Below, piece after piece: positions 7,669-16,286 of a stretch of 64,000 nt of DNA. The notes beneath the pieces were generated by a model. It saw only the letters and a program-made list of their open reading frames with translations. It was not told the DNA's origin and made no database searches. Positions within the stretch are counted from its first letter, which is position 1; every line of letters starts with the position of its first letter. Source of the DNA: Pontiellaceae bacterium B12219 (GTDB taxonomy: Bacteria; Verrucomicrobiota; Kiritimatiellia; Kiritimatiellales; Pontiellaceae); contig JARNMJ010000020.1 of the NCBI GenBank assembly GCA_029432795.1, positions 1-64,000 on the forward strand, given 5' to 3'. The position numbers and the translations under genes were made by a program.

Positions 7669-9588
7669 ATGAAGCTTTTTGTGCCAGGAAGAATCTGTCT
7701 GTTTGGGGAACACTCCGACTGGGCCGGCGGCTACCGACGTATTAACGCCGATATTGAAAAAGGATCTGCACTTATAGTGGGTACCAATCAGGGCCTGTAT
7801 GCTGAAGCGAAACCGCATCCGGACAAACTGATTCTGAAAGCCTGCTTCGAAGACGGACGGCGCAAAGGCCCGTTTGAAATTCCGATGGAACGCGAAGCCC
7901 TGCTGGAAGCCGCAATGAAGGGTGGTTTTATGAGCTATGCGGCCGGCGTGGCCTATCAGATTCTGACGCATTATCGCGTGCGCGGTTTGGAAATCGACAA
8001 CTACCATACGGATCTTCCGGTACAGAAAGGCCTGTCCTCCTCTGCCGCCATCTGCGTGCTGGTGGCGCGCGCGTTCAACCGGATCTATGATCTGAAGATG
8101 ACCGTACGCGGCGAAATGGAATATGCTTATCTCGGCGAAATCACCACGCCCTCGCGCTGCGGCCGCCTGGACCAGGGCTGCGCCTATGGGAACCGACCGG
8201 TTAAAATGATTTTTGATGGCGATCGGCTGGACGTGGAGGAACTCAATGTTCCGCAACCGCTGCATTATGTGATTGTTGATCTGAAAGCCTTCAAAGATAC
8301 CAAGGAAATTCTGGCCAAGCTCAACCAGAGCTATCCCTTTGCTGAAGATGATATTCAGAAAAAAGTTCAGGAATACCTCGGGCCGATCAATGCCGATATT
8401 AATGCCCGGGCCGCCGCGGCGATTCGTGAAGGCGATATCGAAACCGTTGGAAAACTGATGAATGAAGCGCAGGCCAAATTCGACGAGCATCTTCAGCCGG
8501 CCTGTCCATCGCAACTGACTTCTCCTGTACTGCATAAGCTTTTGGCCTATGAACCTTTGCAGGCGCACATTCTCGGCGGTAAAGGCGTCGGTTCGCAAGG
8601 CGATGGGACCGCCCAGTTCCTCGTGAGAGATCAGGCCGCTCAAGACAAGGTTATCGAAATCATTGAAGGCGACCTGAAAATGCCTTGCATGAAACTCGAT
8701 ATTGAATCAGTGAACCGCTTGCGGAAAGCCGTGATTCCGGCGGCGGGATTCGGGAACCAGCTTTTCCCGTCCACCAAAACCCTGAAGAAAGAAATGTTCC
8801 CGATTATCGATCGCGACGGCCGCGCAAAACCGGTCATCATGGCCATTGTGGAACAGGTGCTGAATGCGGGCATCGAAGAGATCGGCATTATTATTCAGGA
8901 AGCCGACCGCGAACTGTTTGAAGATTTCTTCCACAGGCACCTGGCTGTGGAGCATGCCAATAAACTTTCAAAAGAAGATCAGCGCTACATGCAGCACATC
9001 ATGGATATCGGAAACAAAGTGACGTTGCTGATTCAGGAATCGCAGGAGGGATTCGGCCATGCCGTATACTGCGCAAAAGAATGGGTCGGCAACGAACCGT
9101 TCATTCTGATGCTCGGAGACCACCTCTTTGCATCTGATACAGAAACACCCTGTATTCAACAGCTGATTGACCTTTACGAAAAGACCGGTCGCAGCGTGGT
9201 CGGATTGCGGGAAACTCCGGCCGAAAAAGTCAAACAGTTCGGATGCGTGACGGGGGTTTGGGACGAAACCAATAAACTTTCCATCACCGAATTTTCAGAA
9301 AAACCCTCGGCCCAATACGCCAGAGAACATCTGGAAACACAGGATGTGAAGGACGACCATTTCCTCACCATCTTCGGCCAATACATTCTTACGCCGCATA
9401 TTTTCCAATTACTGGAAGACAACATCAGCCGTAATATGCGCGAAGGGGGCGAATACCAACTCACCTCCTGTCTCGACCGCCTGCGTCAGGAAGAGGGATT
9501 TGTCGGCCTGCGCATCAAAGGCCGCCGTTTCGACATCGGCAATCCCGAAGACTACCGGCAGACGATTATTGAATATCAGAACAGCTGA
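7669..9588 (+). CDS. Fusion: GHMP sugar kinase + GalU-like nucleotidyltransferase
   Basis: A 639-residue protein with two enzymes of one salvage logic. Residues 1-345 are a GHMP kinase resembling galactokinase/mevalonate kinase: GRICLFGEHSDWAGG (7-21), GLSSSAA (121-127, phosphate-binding loop), GRLDQG (165-170) and GGKGVGSQGDG (303-313). Residues 354-639 resemble UTP-glucose-1-phosphate uridylyltransferase: IPAAGFGNQLFPSTK (356-370), KKEMFPI, LMLGDHLF and FDIGNPEDYR. Together they could phosphorylate a free sugar at C1 and activate it to an NDP-sugar, as the reverse-order FKP fucose enzyme does. The usual GxGTR signature of GalU is GFGNQ here, so the catalytic arginine is absent and the second activity is uncertain. 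The Shine-Dalgarno sequence is inside a repeat array. Sugar identity unknown. Confidence 0.75.
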   Translation: MKLFVPGRICLFGEHSDWAGGYRRINADIEKGSALIVGTNQGLYAEAKPHPDKLILKACFEDGRRKGPFEIPMEREALLEAAMKGGFMSYAAGVAYQILTHYRVRGLEIDNYHTDLPVQKGLSSSAAICVLVARAFNRIYDLKMTVRGEMEYAYLGEITTPSRCGRLDQGCAYGNRPVKMIFDGDRLDVEELNVPQPLHYVIVDLKAFKDTKEILAKLNQSYPFAEDDIQKKVQEYLGPINADINARAAAAIREGDIETVGKLMNEAQAKFDEHLQPACPSQLTSPVLHKLLAYEPLQAHILGGKGVGSQGDGTAQFLVRDQAAQDKVIEIIEGDLKMPCMKLDIESVNRLRKAVIPAAGFGNQLFPSTKTLKKEMFPIIDRDGRAKPVIMAIVEQVLNAGIEEIGIIIQEADRELFEDFFHRHLAVEHANKLSKEDQRYMQHIMDIGNKVTLLIQESQEGFGHAVYCAKEWVGNEPFILMLGDHLFASDTETPCIQQLIDLYEKTGRSVVGLRETPAEKVKQFGCVTGVWDETNKLSITEFSEKPSAQYAREHLETQDVKDDHFLTIFGQYILTPHIFQLLEDNISRNMREGGEYQLTSCLDRLRQEEGFVGLRIKGRRFDIGNPEDYRQTIIEYQNS

Positions 9589-9601
9589 GTCGTTCAGTAG
9601 T

Positions 9602-9727
9602 GTTAAGTTTTAGGTGTTAAGTTTTAGGTGTTAAGTTTTAGGTGTTAAGTTTTAGGTGTTAAGTTTTAGGTGTTAAGTTTTAGGTGTTAAGTTTTAGGTG
9701 TTAGGTTTTAGGTGTTAGGTTTTAGGG
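9602..9727. repeat. Nine 14-bp tandem repeats (double heptad) GTTAAGTTTTAGGT
   Basis: Nine head-to-tail 14-bp units; the first seven are identical and the last two carry GTTAGG. Each unit is two related heptads (GTTAAGT + TTTAGGT). It begins 13 bp after the kinase fusion stop codon. An inverted array of related heptads follows at 9751-9778. There are no spacers, so it is not CRISPR. Confidence 0.95.
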
Positions 9728-9750
9728 AAATATTTTAAGCGTACGCGTGA

Positions 9751-9778
9751 TCCTTAACTCCTGAAACTTAATACATAA
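9751..9778. repeat. Inverted partner array of the 9602-9727 repeats
   Basis: Heptads TCCTTAA, CTCCTGA, AACTTAA, TACATAA on the plus strand are reverse-complement-like to the GTTAAGT/TTTAGGT units. The 23-bp spacer between the two arrays holds no gene. It lies just beyond the wbaP stop codon. Confidence 0.75.
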
Positions 9779-9787
9779 AACCAACGA

Positions 9788-11218
9788 TCAATAGGCTCCG
9801 CTGCCACAGCAGACGGTTTTAAACGTCCGGACCAGAATGACAACATCGAGCCAGATCGACCAGTTTCGGACGTAGTAGGGATCCCATTTTTCCATACCGG
9901 CTGTCCCTGCATCGCTGCGCCCTGAAACCTGCCAGAGACCAGTGATACCCGGTTGCACCTTATCCCGCAGAAACTGCACCTGTTCCGGAAGATCCTTAAA
10001 GTGGTAGGCCGGCAGCGGACGCGGACCGACGAGAGACATGGTACCGCGCAAAACATTCAGCAATTGTGGAATTTCATCCAGCGAGGTTTTGCGCAGAAAA
10101 CTTCCAACCTTTGTAATTCGAGGATCCTTTTTCAGTTTAAAGTGCGTTTCCCATTCCTTCCGGAGCACAGGATCTTTTTTCAGCGCTTTTTCCAGAACAG
10201 CCTCTGCATTAGGCACCATTGTTCGAAATTTTGCCGTGCGAAATGTCCCGCCCGCACGGCCGATTCGGGGTTGAAGAAACATCGGATTATGTCGATCTTC
10301 CAGCCAGATCAGCACATAGAGTACCGCCATCAGCGGGGCCCATAAGGGCAACGTCATCAGCACCAGCGTGAGGTCGAGAAAGCGTTTAAAAAATCGAGCA
10401 ACCGGATTTAATAGGTTTTTAGTAATCTCCAGCCCAAGAATACCCTGCAGATCTCGTGGAATTACCCATAAAGACGGTGAATCCTCCAAGTCCGGAACCA
10501 GAATAACACGCCGGTAGACCTCCATCGGACCCTCAAGGATTTCGACCACCTGATGGCGCGATCGCCGGGAACCCGTTGCAACGATCGCCACCGGCGTCTG
10601 GTAGGTTGTGTTATGCAGATGACCACGCACCGGGATGCCCTCAACCACACTGCCCTGCGGAAGATCATCAGTAAAGATCCCCCCCGGCATATAACCCAGC
10701 CCCTTTTCCGCACGCAATGCCTCAATAACGGTTTTAACAGAATGCTGATCCCCATAAATGGACACCGGGACTCCCCACTGATGCATGCGGATTAGCAAGC
10801 CTCGGGCTGTGGTTCGTGCCAATGGAATCAATACAGCGCTGAAAAGATAGGTGAAAAGAAAAACGATGCGGCTTTTTGAAATATCCACTCTCGTAAAAAA
10901 GGAAATAATCAATACCACGGTGAACATAATGAACAGTGCACGCTGTATCTTACGCAATTCATCCACAACCCCTAATCCCCAGCCCGGCAGCAAACGGCCC
11001 AGCGCAGCCACACTGACCCAGACCGGAGCAATTAACAGACCGTAGGAGAGTGAAAACGGAATGCCGTTTATCCAGTGCAAGAGCACTTTTGCCAGACATA
11101 GTGCGACAACCACCATAAGTGCATCCGAAAAAGCAATGGCACTCGCATTCAACAGATAGCGTCGGTAAAACTTCGGATGCCGACCTCCGCTATCAATATT
11201 AATTACATTTTTCCTCAA
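9788..11218 (-). CDS. wbaP: Undecaprenyl-phosphate sugar phosphotransferase, WbaP type
   Basis: Initiates repeat-unit assembly by moving hexose-1-phosphate onto undecaprenyl phosphate. The 476 residues comprise four or five N-terminal membrane helices, a CoA-binding/Rossmann-like middle (SIYGDQHSVKTVIEAL) and the C-terminal catalytic domain. Key features are KRFLDL, FLQPRIGRAGGTF, AKFRTM, SFLRKTSLDEIPQLLNVLRG, LVGPRPL and PGITGLWQVSGRSD. It ends in GSGAY, typical of the family. The start is a TTG with GGGG 8 bases upstream; no in-frame ATG fits better. It is the last gene of the polysaccharide locus in transcription order. Galactose versus glucose specificity cannot be told. Confidence 0.9.
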   Translation of the reverse strand: MRKNVINIDSGGRHPKFYRRYLLNASAIAFSDALMVVVALCLAKVLLHWINGIPFSLSYGLLIAPVWVSVAALGRLLPGWGLGVVDELRKIQRALFIMFTVVLIISFFTRVDISKSRIVFLFTYLFSAVLIPLARTTARGLLIRMHQWGVPVSIYGDQHSVKTVIEALRAEKGLGYMPGGIFTDDLPQGSVVEGIPVRGHLHNTTYQTPVAIVATGSRRSRHQVVEILEGPMEVYRRVILVPDLEDSPSLWVIPRDLQGILGLEITKNLLNPVARFFKRFLDLTLVLMTLPLWAPLMAVLYVLIWLEDRHNPMFLQPRIGRAGGTFRTAKFRTMVPNAEAVLEKALKKDPVLRKEWETHFKLKKDPRITKVGSFLRKTSLDEIPQLLNVLRGTMSLVGPRPLPAYHFKDLPEQVQFLRDKVQPGITGLWQVSGRSDAGTAGMEKWDPYYVRNWSIWLDVVILVRTFKTVCCGSGAY

Positions 11219-11302
11219 AACTGTTCCCCTTTAAACAGCGACAGAATCTGCCCTAAGCTAGTATGAATTACTAGCCAATAGTTTCTCATGAATCCGCGTG
11301 CT

Positions 11303-13489
11303 TTAAGGTTCCATCAACTCAAAAATTTCATCTAATGAATCAGCCTGACGCTCCCCGAACTCATCCAGACTATTAAGCATACTCTGTGCCGACTCACCTG
11401 AACTGCCGCCGCTAACCGGCACAGCATTACGCTCCTGCGGCAGGGCCATTTGTTTTTTCAACCATTGGATATTTTTCCGGGAAGACGCGGTTCGCTTTAC
11501 CGTTTCCATTTGCTGAAAAATCGAAAGAGCTTCGGCATACTGTCCGGACTTTCGCAATTCAACCCCGAGTATCCACCAGTATTGATCGTTGAACTTGCGA
11601 TACCGGCAGGCTTCACGCAGAAGATCCAGTCCCTGAGCTTTCAGCTCGGTCGTCTGAAGTTGATCTGTCGAGCGGTTCAAAAACAGCAGGCAACGGCCTA
11701 AGCCGATGAGACTCTCCGGATCTTTCGGATTGTTTGCTAAAGCCAACTCATACCAACCGCGCTCTTCTTCAGCCAACTGCACCTTTTCCGTTCTGTCCAG
11801 GCAATGACGCCGCTCGTCATGCTTCAGCCTGCCCATACCCTGATATGCCCGCCAGTTGCCTGCGTCGATTCCAACCGCAATTGAATACCACGTTGAAGCC
11901 TGTTCAGCATCTACCAGAGCCACAGGTGTGGTCTGTTGTTTCCGATCCGCCATCTCACGGAAAATCGAGGAAGTCATCGTCTGAACACTAATGACGAATC
12001 CAGCCAGAAAAACAATCGACAGCAACCAGGAAACGGCAGCGCTCAGCTTGCGGTATGCAGGTTCAGCGGCACGGTTCTCCCCGGCTGAATTCCTGTCCGG
12101 ACTTCGTGGTTCCTGATGCCGCGCATTCGGCTCTTTAAAATCTGCCGTTTTTTGCTCTGCGTTTTTCGTCCGGCGCTTTTTGCTCATCAGAGGACCAACC
12201 GCCAGAGCCGCGAGCAAAGCAAACACCATCGCATTCGGAAAAATATGCATTTGAAAATCAAAGAAGGAGTGCACCATCGTTCCCGCAATCGTTCCCAGAA
12301 AAGCAAACCCCAAAAAAGCATGACGAACTTCATCAGCACGCAGTGACTTCATCAGCACCCAAACAGCCCCATATAACCAGGCCACCGCAAACAGCACCAA
12401 ACCGACCAGCCCGAATTCAGCCGATAATTCTAAATATTCATTATGCGGATGCCCCGTAACAATCTGAACACCTTTGAAACGTTTTCGAAATTCCGGATAG
12501 GCATAACGATAGGTTCCCGGCCCATAGCCTGTAATTGGAGAAGCACTGATCATATCAATCGTATCCAGCCAGGTCTGAGGTCTGAAATCGGGAGAATCAC
12601 TACCGATTCCCCCATTCGACTGGGCTTCGAGAAACTGAACCACCGGCGTCATTCGACGCTGGAAGGTTTCCGAAAAATTCCAGGCCCCTACGAGAAGCAG
12701 AATTGAAAGCAGTGGCACCAGAATCACCAAACCGGCAAACAGCTTTTTGCTGCGGCGCAGCGCCATCAAACAAACCACAACCCCGACCGCAGCGATGCTC
12801 CCCAGCCAGCCGGCACGCGACTCCGACAGAAAAAGCGGGGGAAGAAAAATCAGAAAACTGTATCCCGCCAAAATTTTAAGATAGAGCCCTGCCTGCGGAA
12901 TAAAAAGCAGCGCCAAACAAAACGGCAAAAGCATCTGCATTAGATGTGCAAAATGGTTCGGGCAAATATACGTCGAAGCCAGTCGCCCATCATAATGCTC
13001 CGTATACCGTTGCGTCCAGAGCACCGAATCGGGCGATTTAAAATGCGCCACCAATCCATACAAAGCCGTAAGCATCACCACAAAAATTAAACAACCCAGC
13101 ACAATCCGGTTGTCCTTAAAAGCCGTCAGTTCCTGGCCCCAAACCAAATACGAACCAATCACAGCCCCGAAAAAAAGTATCCGAATTTTCGCATCAAACG
13201 GCATCACCGCAGAAGGAATCAGAAAAATCCCCCAGAACAGGAAAAGCAGCCACAAGGAAGTTGAAACTGGAAACCTGAAACTGGAAACCTGAATACCAGA
13301 AGTCTGAAGTTGCCCCGCCGGCTGTCGGCAGGCACCTGACAGTTTCCAGCTTCTATTGATCAACGCAGCGGAAATCGCAGCATACGCCAACACAAAAACC
13401 GGCCCGAGCAAGAAGGACTTATCCTGCCCCGCCACGCCGTAGAAGAGGAACGAGCAGATCGTTAATAAGATAAGAAGTAATGAAGTCAT
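11303..13489 (-). CDS. O-antigen ligase/polymerase (Wzy_C) with C-terminal TPR
   Basis: A 728-residue inner-membrane protein with about 12 hydrophobic helices. The periplasmic Wzy_C signature is GYGPGTYRYAYPEFRKRF followed by HPHNEYLELSAEFGL, placing it with O-antigen ligases and polymerases. Residues from about 560 on are soluble TPR-like helices (WYELALANNPKDPESLIGLG), which often couple such enzymes to partners. Residues about 46-76, between helices 2 and 3, are encoded by an inverted pair of 7-bp repeat arrays (13263-13353) and read QTSGIQVSSFRFPVST; this looks like an inserted loop. Whether it ligates or polymerises is open, since a second Wzy-like gene lies at 31756. Confidence 0.8.
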   Translation of the reverse strand: MTSLLLILLTICSFLFYGVAGQDKSFLLGPVFVLAYAAISAALINRSWKLSGACRQPAGQLQTSGIQVSSFRFPVSTSLWLLFLFWGIFLIPSAVMPFDAKIRILFFGAVIGSYLVWGQELTAFKDNRIVLGCLIFVVMLTALYGLVAHFKSPDSVLWTQRYTEHYDGRLASTYICPNHFAHLMQMLLPFCLALLFIPQAGLYLKILAGYSFLIFLPPLFLSESRAGWLGSIAAVGVVVCLMALRRSKKLFAGLVILVPLLSILLLVGAWNFSETFQRRMTPVVQFLEAQSNGGIGSDSPDFRPQTWLDTIDMISASPITGYGPGTYRYAYPEFRKRFKGVQIVTGHPHNEYLELSAEFGLVGLVLFAVAWLYGAVWVLMKSLRADEVRHAFLGFAFLGTIAGTMVHSFFDFQMHIFPNAMVFALLAALAVGPLMSKKRRTKNAEQKTADFKEPNARHQEPRSPDRNSAGENRAAEPAYRKLSAAVSWLLSIVFLAGFVISVQTMTSSIFREMADRKQQTTPVALVDAEQASTWYSIAVGIDAGNWRAYQGMGRLKHDERRHCLDRTEKVQLAEEERGWYELALANNPKDPESLIGLGRCLLFLNRSTDQLQTTELKAQGLDLLREACRYRKFNDQYWWILGVELRKSGQYAEALSIFQQMETVKRTASSRKNIQWLKKQMALPQERNAVPVSGGSSGESAQSMLNSLDEFGERQADSLDEIFELMEP
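13263..13353. repeat. Inverted pair of heptad arrays inside the ligase gene
   Basis: Left arm 13263-13311: GAAACTG, GAAACCT, GAAACTG, GAAACCT, GAATACC, AGAAGTC, TGAAGTT. Right arm 13333-13353: CACCTGA, CAGTTTC, CAGCTTC, the inverse orientation. The 21-bp spacer contains GCCGGCTGTCGGC, itself a small hairpin. The reading frame of the host gene stays open through all of it. Confidence 0.85.
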
Positions 13490-13539
13490 AATTAGTTGGC
13501 AAAGGAGTATAGGCGTATTGGTGTAATGAAGTTTATTAC

Positions 13540-14526
13540 TTATTTACCTGCGAAGTTTGCATAAAAATCCAGTGCTTGCTGAATCCCGGCACGGAAGCTT
13601 CGCTTCTCGGTGAATCCCAATTTTTTCTGCAACTGCGTATCGCCCCCGCGAGCAAATACCCCTTCCGGCGTATTAGACGTTCCCGTCACTTCCGGATGGA
13701 ACCCCAGAATATCGGAGGCGGTCTGCACAAAATCCACAAAGCTGGTAAAGATACCTGTTGAAAGATTGACGGCAGAACCATCATCAATCTGATCCATCGT
13801 ATGCAACACACCGGAAATACAATCATCAATATGGATGAAGTCACGCATCTGCCGGCCGGTGCCCCACACCCCGATTTCAGATGCGCCCTGATTCGCCAGC
13901 ACCCGTTTGCAGATACTCGGGAAGGGATAGGTATCATCCTGATCCTCCCCATATCCCGAAAACGGACGATACGTCACCGATTTCAGCCCATGTTTTTCAT
14001 AGGCCAACCGTGCACAATATTCATGGGTGAGCTTCGCCCAGCCATAGGTCAGATCGGGCATACCCAGATTTTCATCAAATGAGATCATATCCTCTTTCAA
14101 CAGGATATAATGATCCGGACGCTGTAAATGGATTGGATAGGCCGCACTGGAACTGAATACAATCGTTTTTTCCGGTTTTGCTTTTGCGGCCCACTGCCAG
14201 TATTCCGCATCAATTGATAAATCATCCGCCACAGCCAGCGGATTATTCTCAATCATGGCCCGACCGCCCACCATCGCCGCCAGGTGAAAAGCATAATCGA
14301 AGTCGGTATCCTGTACCCGCTTAAACCAATCGCGGCAATCTTCGGAATAAAAGTGAAAATTATCGAATTCCAAGGGTTGGAAAAGCGGCCAGGCGGCGGG
14401 CTCAATGGCCCCGCTGAGCGGCTCCAGAATATCCACACAGTGAATCTCATGCCCCTCCGGGAGTAAACGCTGAATTAAATGACGCCCGACAAAACCGCAA
14501 CCACCTGTAATTAGAATCTTACTCAT
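13540..14526 (-). CDS. NAD-dependent sugar-nucleotide epimerase/dehydratase
   Basis: A short-chain dehydrogenase of the extended type, 328 residues. The NAD-binding loop is GGCGFVGRHL at the N-terminus; the active-site YGWAK carries the Tyr-Lys pair, with SSSAAYP as the serine strand. It acts on a nucleotide-activated sugar, probably 4-epimerisation or 4,6-dehydration. The ATG at 14526 has GGGAG 8 bases upstream, better than the ATG two codons earlier. It sits 11 bp after the upstream membrane protein and belongs to the polysaccharide locus. The substrate is not determinable. Confidence 0.85.
   Translation of the reverse strand: MSKILITGGCGFVGRHLIQRLLPEGHEIHCVDILEPLSGAIEPAAWPLFQPLEFDNFHFYSEDCRDWFKRVQDTDFDYAFHLAAMVGGRAMIENNPLAVADDLSIDAEYWQWAAKAKPEKTIVFSSSAAYPIHLQRPDHYILLKEDMISFDENLGMPDLTYGWAKLTHEYCARLAYEKHGLKSVTYRPFSGYGEDQDDTYPFPSICKRVLANQGASEIGVWGTGRQMRDFIHIDDCISGVLHTMDQIDDGSAVNLSTGIFTSFVDFVQTASDILGFHPEVTGTSNTPEGVFARGGDTQLQKKLGFTEKRSFRAGIQQALDFYANFAGK
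14368..14382. repeat. TTCCAA-GGG-TTGGAA palindrome
   Basis: A perfect copy inside the epimerase gene; the minus strand reads LFQPLEF through it. Confidence 0.85.
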
Positions 14527-14537
14527 TTTCATACTCC

Positions 14538-16178
14538 CTATTGTCGTAAGGCATAAATTCCGCCGAACTCATTTTTTTCTACCTTCATAAATTCGGCAGA
14601 TAATTCATTCCCGGTTTCCAACATCCGCTCATACATATCCGGCGAACGAACCTGCATCGAATCCAAAGGTTGGAAAAATGTATTAAAAGCATAAATATTT
14701 CCGGAGCTCATTCCAATTGCATCTTTAATTTGTTCCAGCGAATTTTCACTGCTGTTCAGCAATTGTGCCGGACAATAATAGTTCAGATAAAAAATAAGAA
14801 TCGGCTCGTAGCTCGTCAGAACCAGATCTTCCTCCGATATATGTTCAAGCAGCCAGGCAGACTTCTTTGCATGATAGTCAGAATCCTGCGACATGACCGG
14901 AAGCAACCCACCGATCAGGTTATGAGCGAACAACAGGATAACAAGCACCCATGCGGACCTCCCTTTCAACAACGGCCCAACCAGCCACCAAAACGGGATC
15001 AATGCCATGATCCATAACTCCGGACTTCCGGCTTCCGTGCGGATCACCGCCAAGGCATACAGCATCAACCAAATCAGTAAAGAGATCGTTAGCGGTTTGG
15101 GTATTTGAATTTTAAGCAGACCGTCTTTATTTCCAAAAATCTTACCCGCCAACCACAAACACCAAAAAACCAACAACGACAGTGTCGCTACGCCTATCCC
15201 GGGAATCCAGCGGGCCATTTTTGAGGCCATATAAAATTCCTCATCGAGCATTCGCGATGGGAACAACATCGCCAAAAGTTCACGGAACGATTCAAAACCG
15301 AACAGAAAATTTGCAGAAATCAGGTTTTGTCCGAAAGCAATTCCCCCCCGCAGAAAATTTGAAAAAGTGATGCCGCCCTCCGCCGCATGGTGCTGCGCCC
15401 CTAACGCTGAAAAATCCAGCCACGGGGCACAAACGGCATAACCCGCAATCACCAGCAATCCCGTCAGAGCTCCATGCAGCAGCGCCTTTTTCCACTCTTT
15501 GGAAAGCAGATAAAAAAGCGGGATAATCAGCAACAGCGGAATCAGATTTAACAGATGGACCAGAATCCCGAGAGCCGAGATCAAAGAACAGAGGACGAAT
15601 TGCAGTTTGAAGTTTACTTCTTGAGCCGCCGAAATATGGCACCGATCGGAGGGAGTTTCCCCATGAACTAAAGACGAGGAACTAAGCACTAAATTCCAGG
15701 CCACCAACACCAGCAGACTGGCCAGAATATAGGTCTCCGCCTCATTGGCATAGCGCCAGAATCCGTAACTGAAAGCAAAGAGCAGGGTCGTTTGGAGTTT
15801 TTTTTCCGGAGGAACATTGGCCTCAATGCCTTCTGCAGAAACATCAGAAGAACAGGCGGGCCGCCCACAATACGAAAGCAGCCGATAAAACAGAAAAAAA
15901 CACCCCACTGCCAGCAGGCGGTTCATAAAAATCATGAATGGAAAAGCGCGCCCGGAATAACCAACCGCCTGCGCCGCACGGTAGACCCTTCCAAACATGG
16001 GAAGTGCCAAAACCCGATTCACCCCGGCCTGATCCGCAAAATGCCCCTGCTCCACCCTCAGCGCAAAATCATACACATCCTCCGCCTCGGAATGATTCTG
16101 CGGTGCCGTCAGCGTATAGAGCGCAAACAAAAACAAGACAGCAACTGCTGCGAATAATCTGGAGCCACAAATAGACAC
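14538..16178 (-). CDS. Polytopic membrane protein, possible GT-C glycosyltransferase
   Basis: 546 residues with about ten hydrophobic helices. An acidic cluster (SEAEDVYDFALRVEQG) directly follows the first helix, the position where GT-C lipid-linked-sugar transferases keep their catalytic acids. A soluble C-terminal region (from about 450) follows the helices. No family motif is firm, so the enzymatic role is inference from topology and context. A stretch near residues 160-185 (SSSSLVHGETPSD) is encoded by heptad repeats at 15603-15691, between helices. It lies between the GH172 and epimerase genes on the same strand. Confidence 0.5.
   Translation of the reverse strand: MSICGSRLFAAVAVLFLFALYTLTAPQNHSEAEDVYDFALRVEQGHFADQAGVNRVLALPMFGRVYRAAQAVGYSGRAFPFMIFMNRLLAVGCFFLFYRLLSYCGRPACSSDVSAEGIEANVPPEKKLQTTLLFAFSYGFWRYANEAETYILASLLVLVAWNLVLSSSSLVHGETPSDRCHISAAQEVNFKLQFVLCSLISALGILVHLLNLIPLLLIIPLFYLLSKEWKKALLHGALTGLLVIAGYAVCAPWLDFSALGAQHHAAEGGITFSNFLRGGIAFGQNLISANFLFGFESFRELLAMLFPSRMLDEEFYMASKMARWIPGIGVATLSLLVFWCLWLAGKIFGNKDGLLKIQIPKPLTISLLIWLMLYALAVIRTEAGSPELWIMALIPFWWLVGPLLKGRSAWVLVILLFAHNLIGGLLPVMSQDSDYHAKKSAWLLEHISEEDLVLTSYEPILIFYLNYYCPAQLLNSSENSLEQIKDAIGMSSGNIYAFNTFFQPLDSMQVRSPDMYERMLETGNELSAEFMKVEKNEFGGIYALRQ
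15603..15691. repeat. Inverted heptad array pair inside the membrane protein gene
   Basis: Three heptads CAGTTTG, AAGTTTA, CTTCTTG (15603-15623) and four heptads TGAACTA, AAGACGA, GGAACTA, AGCACTA (15664-15691) in opposite orientation, with a 40-bp spacer. The frame remains open. Confidence 0.7.
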
Positions 16179-16213
16179 GAATAAACGCTAATTGAATGAG
16201 CCGTCCTGTGAAA

Positions 16214-16245
16214 CAAAAAAGCCCCGAAATCATTCGATTTCGAAG
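16214..16245 (-). terminator. Terminator of the GH172 gene
   Basis: On the minus strand an 11-bp stem built from AGCTTCGAAAT and ATTTCGGGGCT (G-T pairs included) is followed by six T. It lies 42 bp after the stop codon of the gene at 16287 and separates it from the membrane protein gene. Confidence 0.85.
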
Positions 16246-16286
16246 CTACATCATTTTCTATTCTCAGGCCGAGAGATTCCCCTGTG

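Noticed and set aside
9602-9727. Possible CRISPR array
   Set aside because: Units are contiguous 14-mers with no unique spacers and no cas genes nearby.
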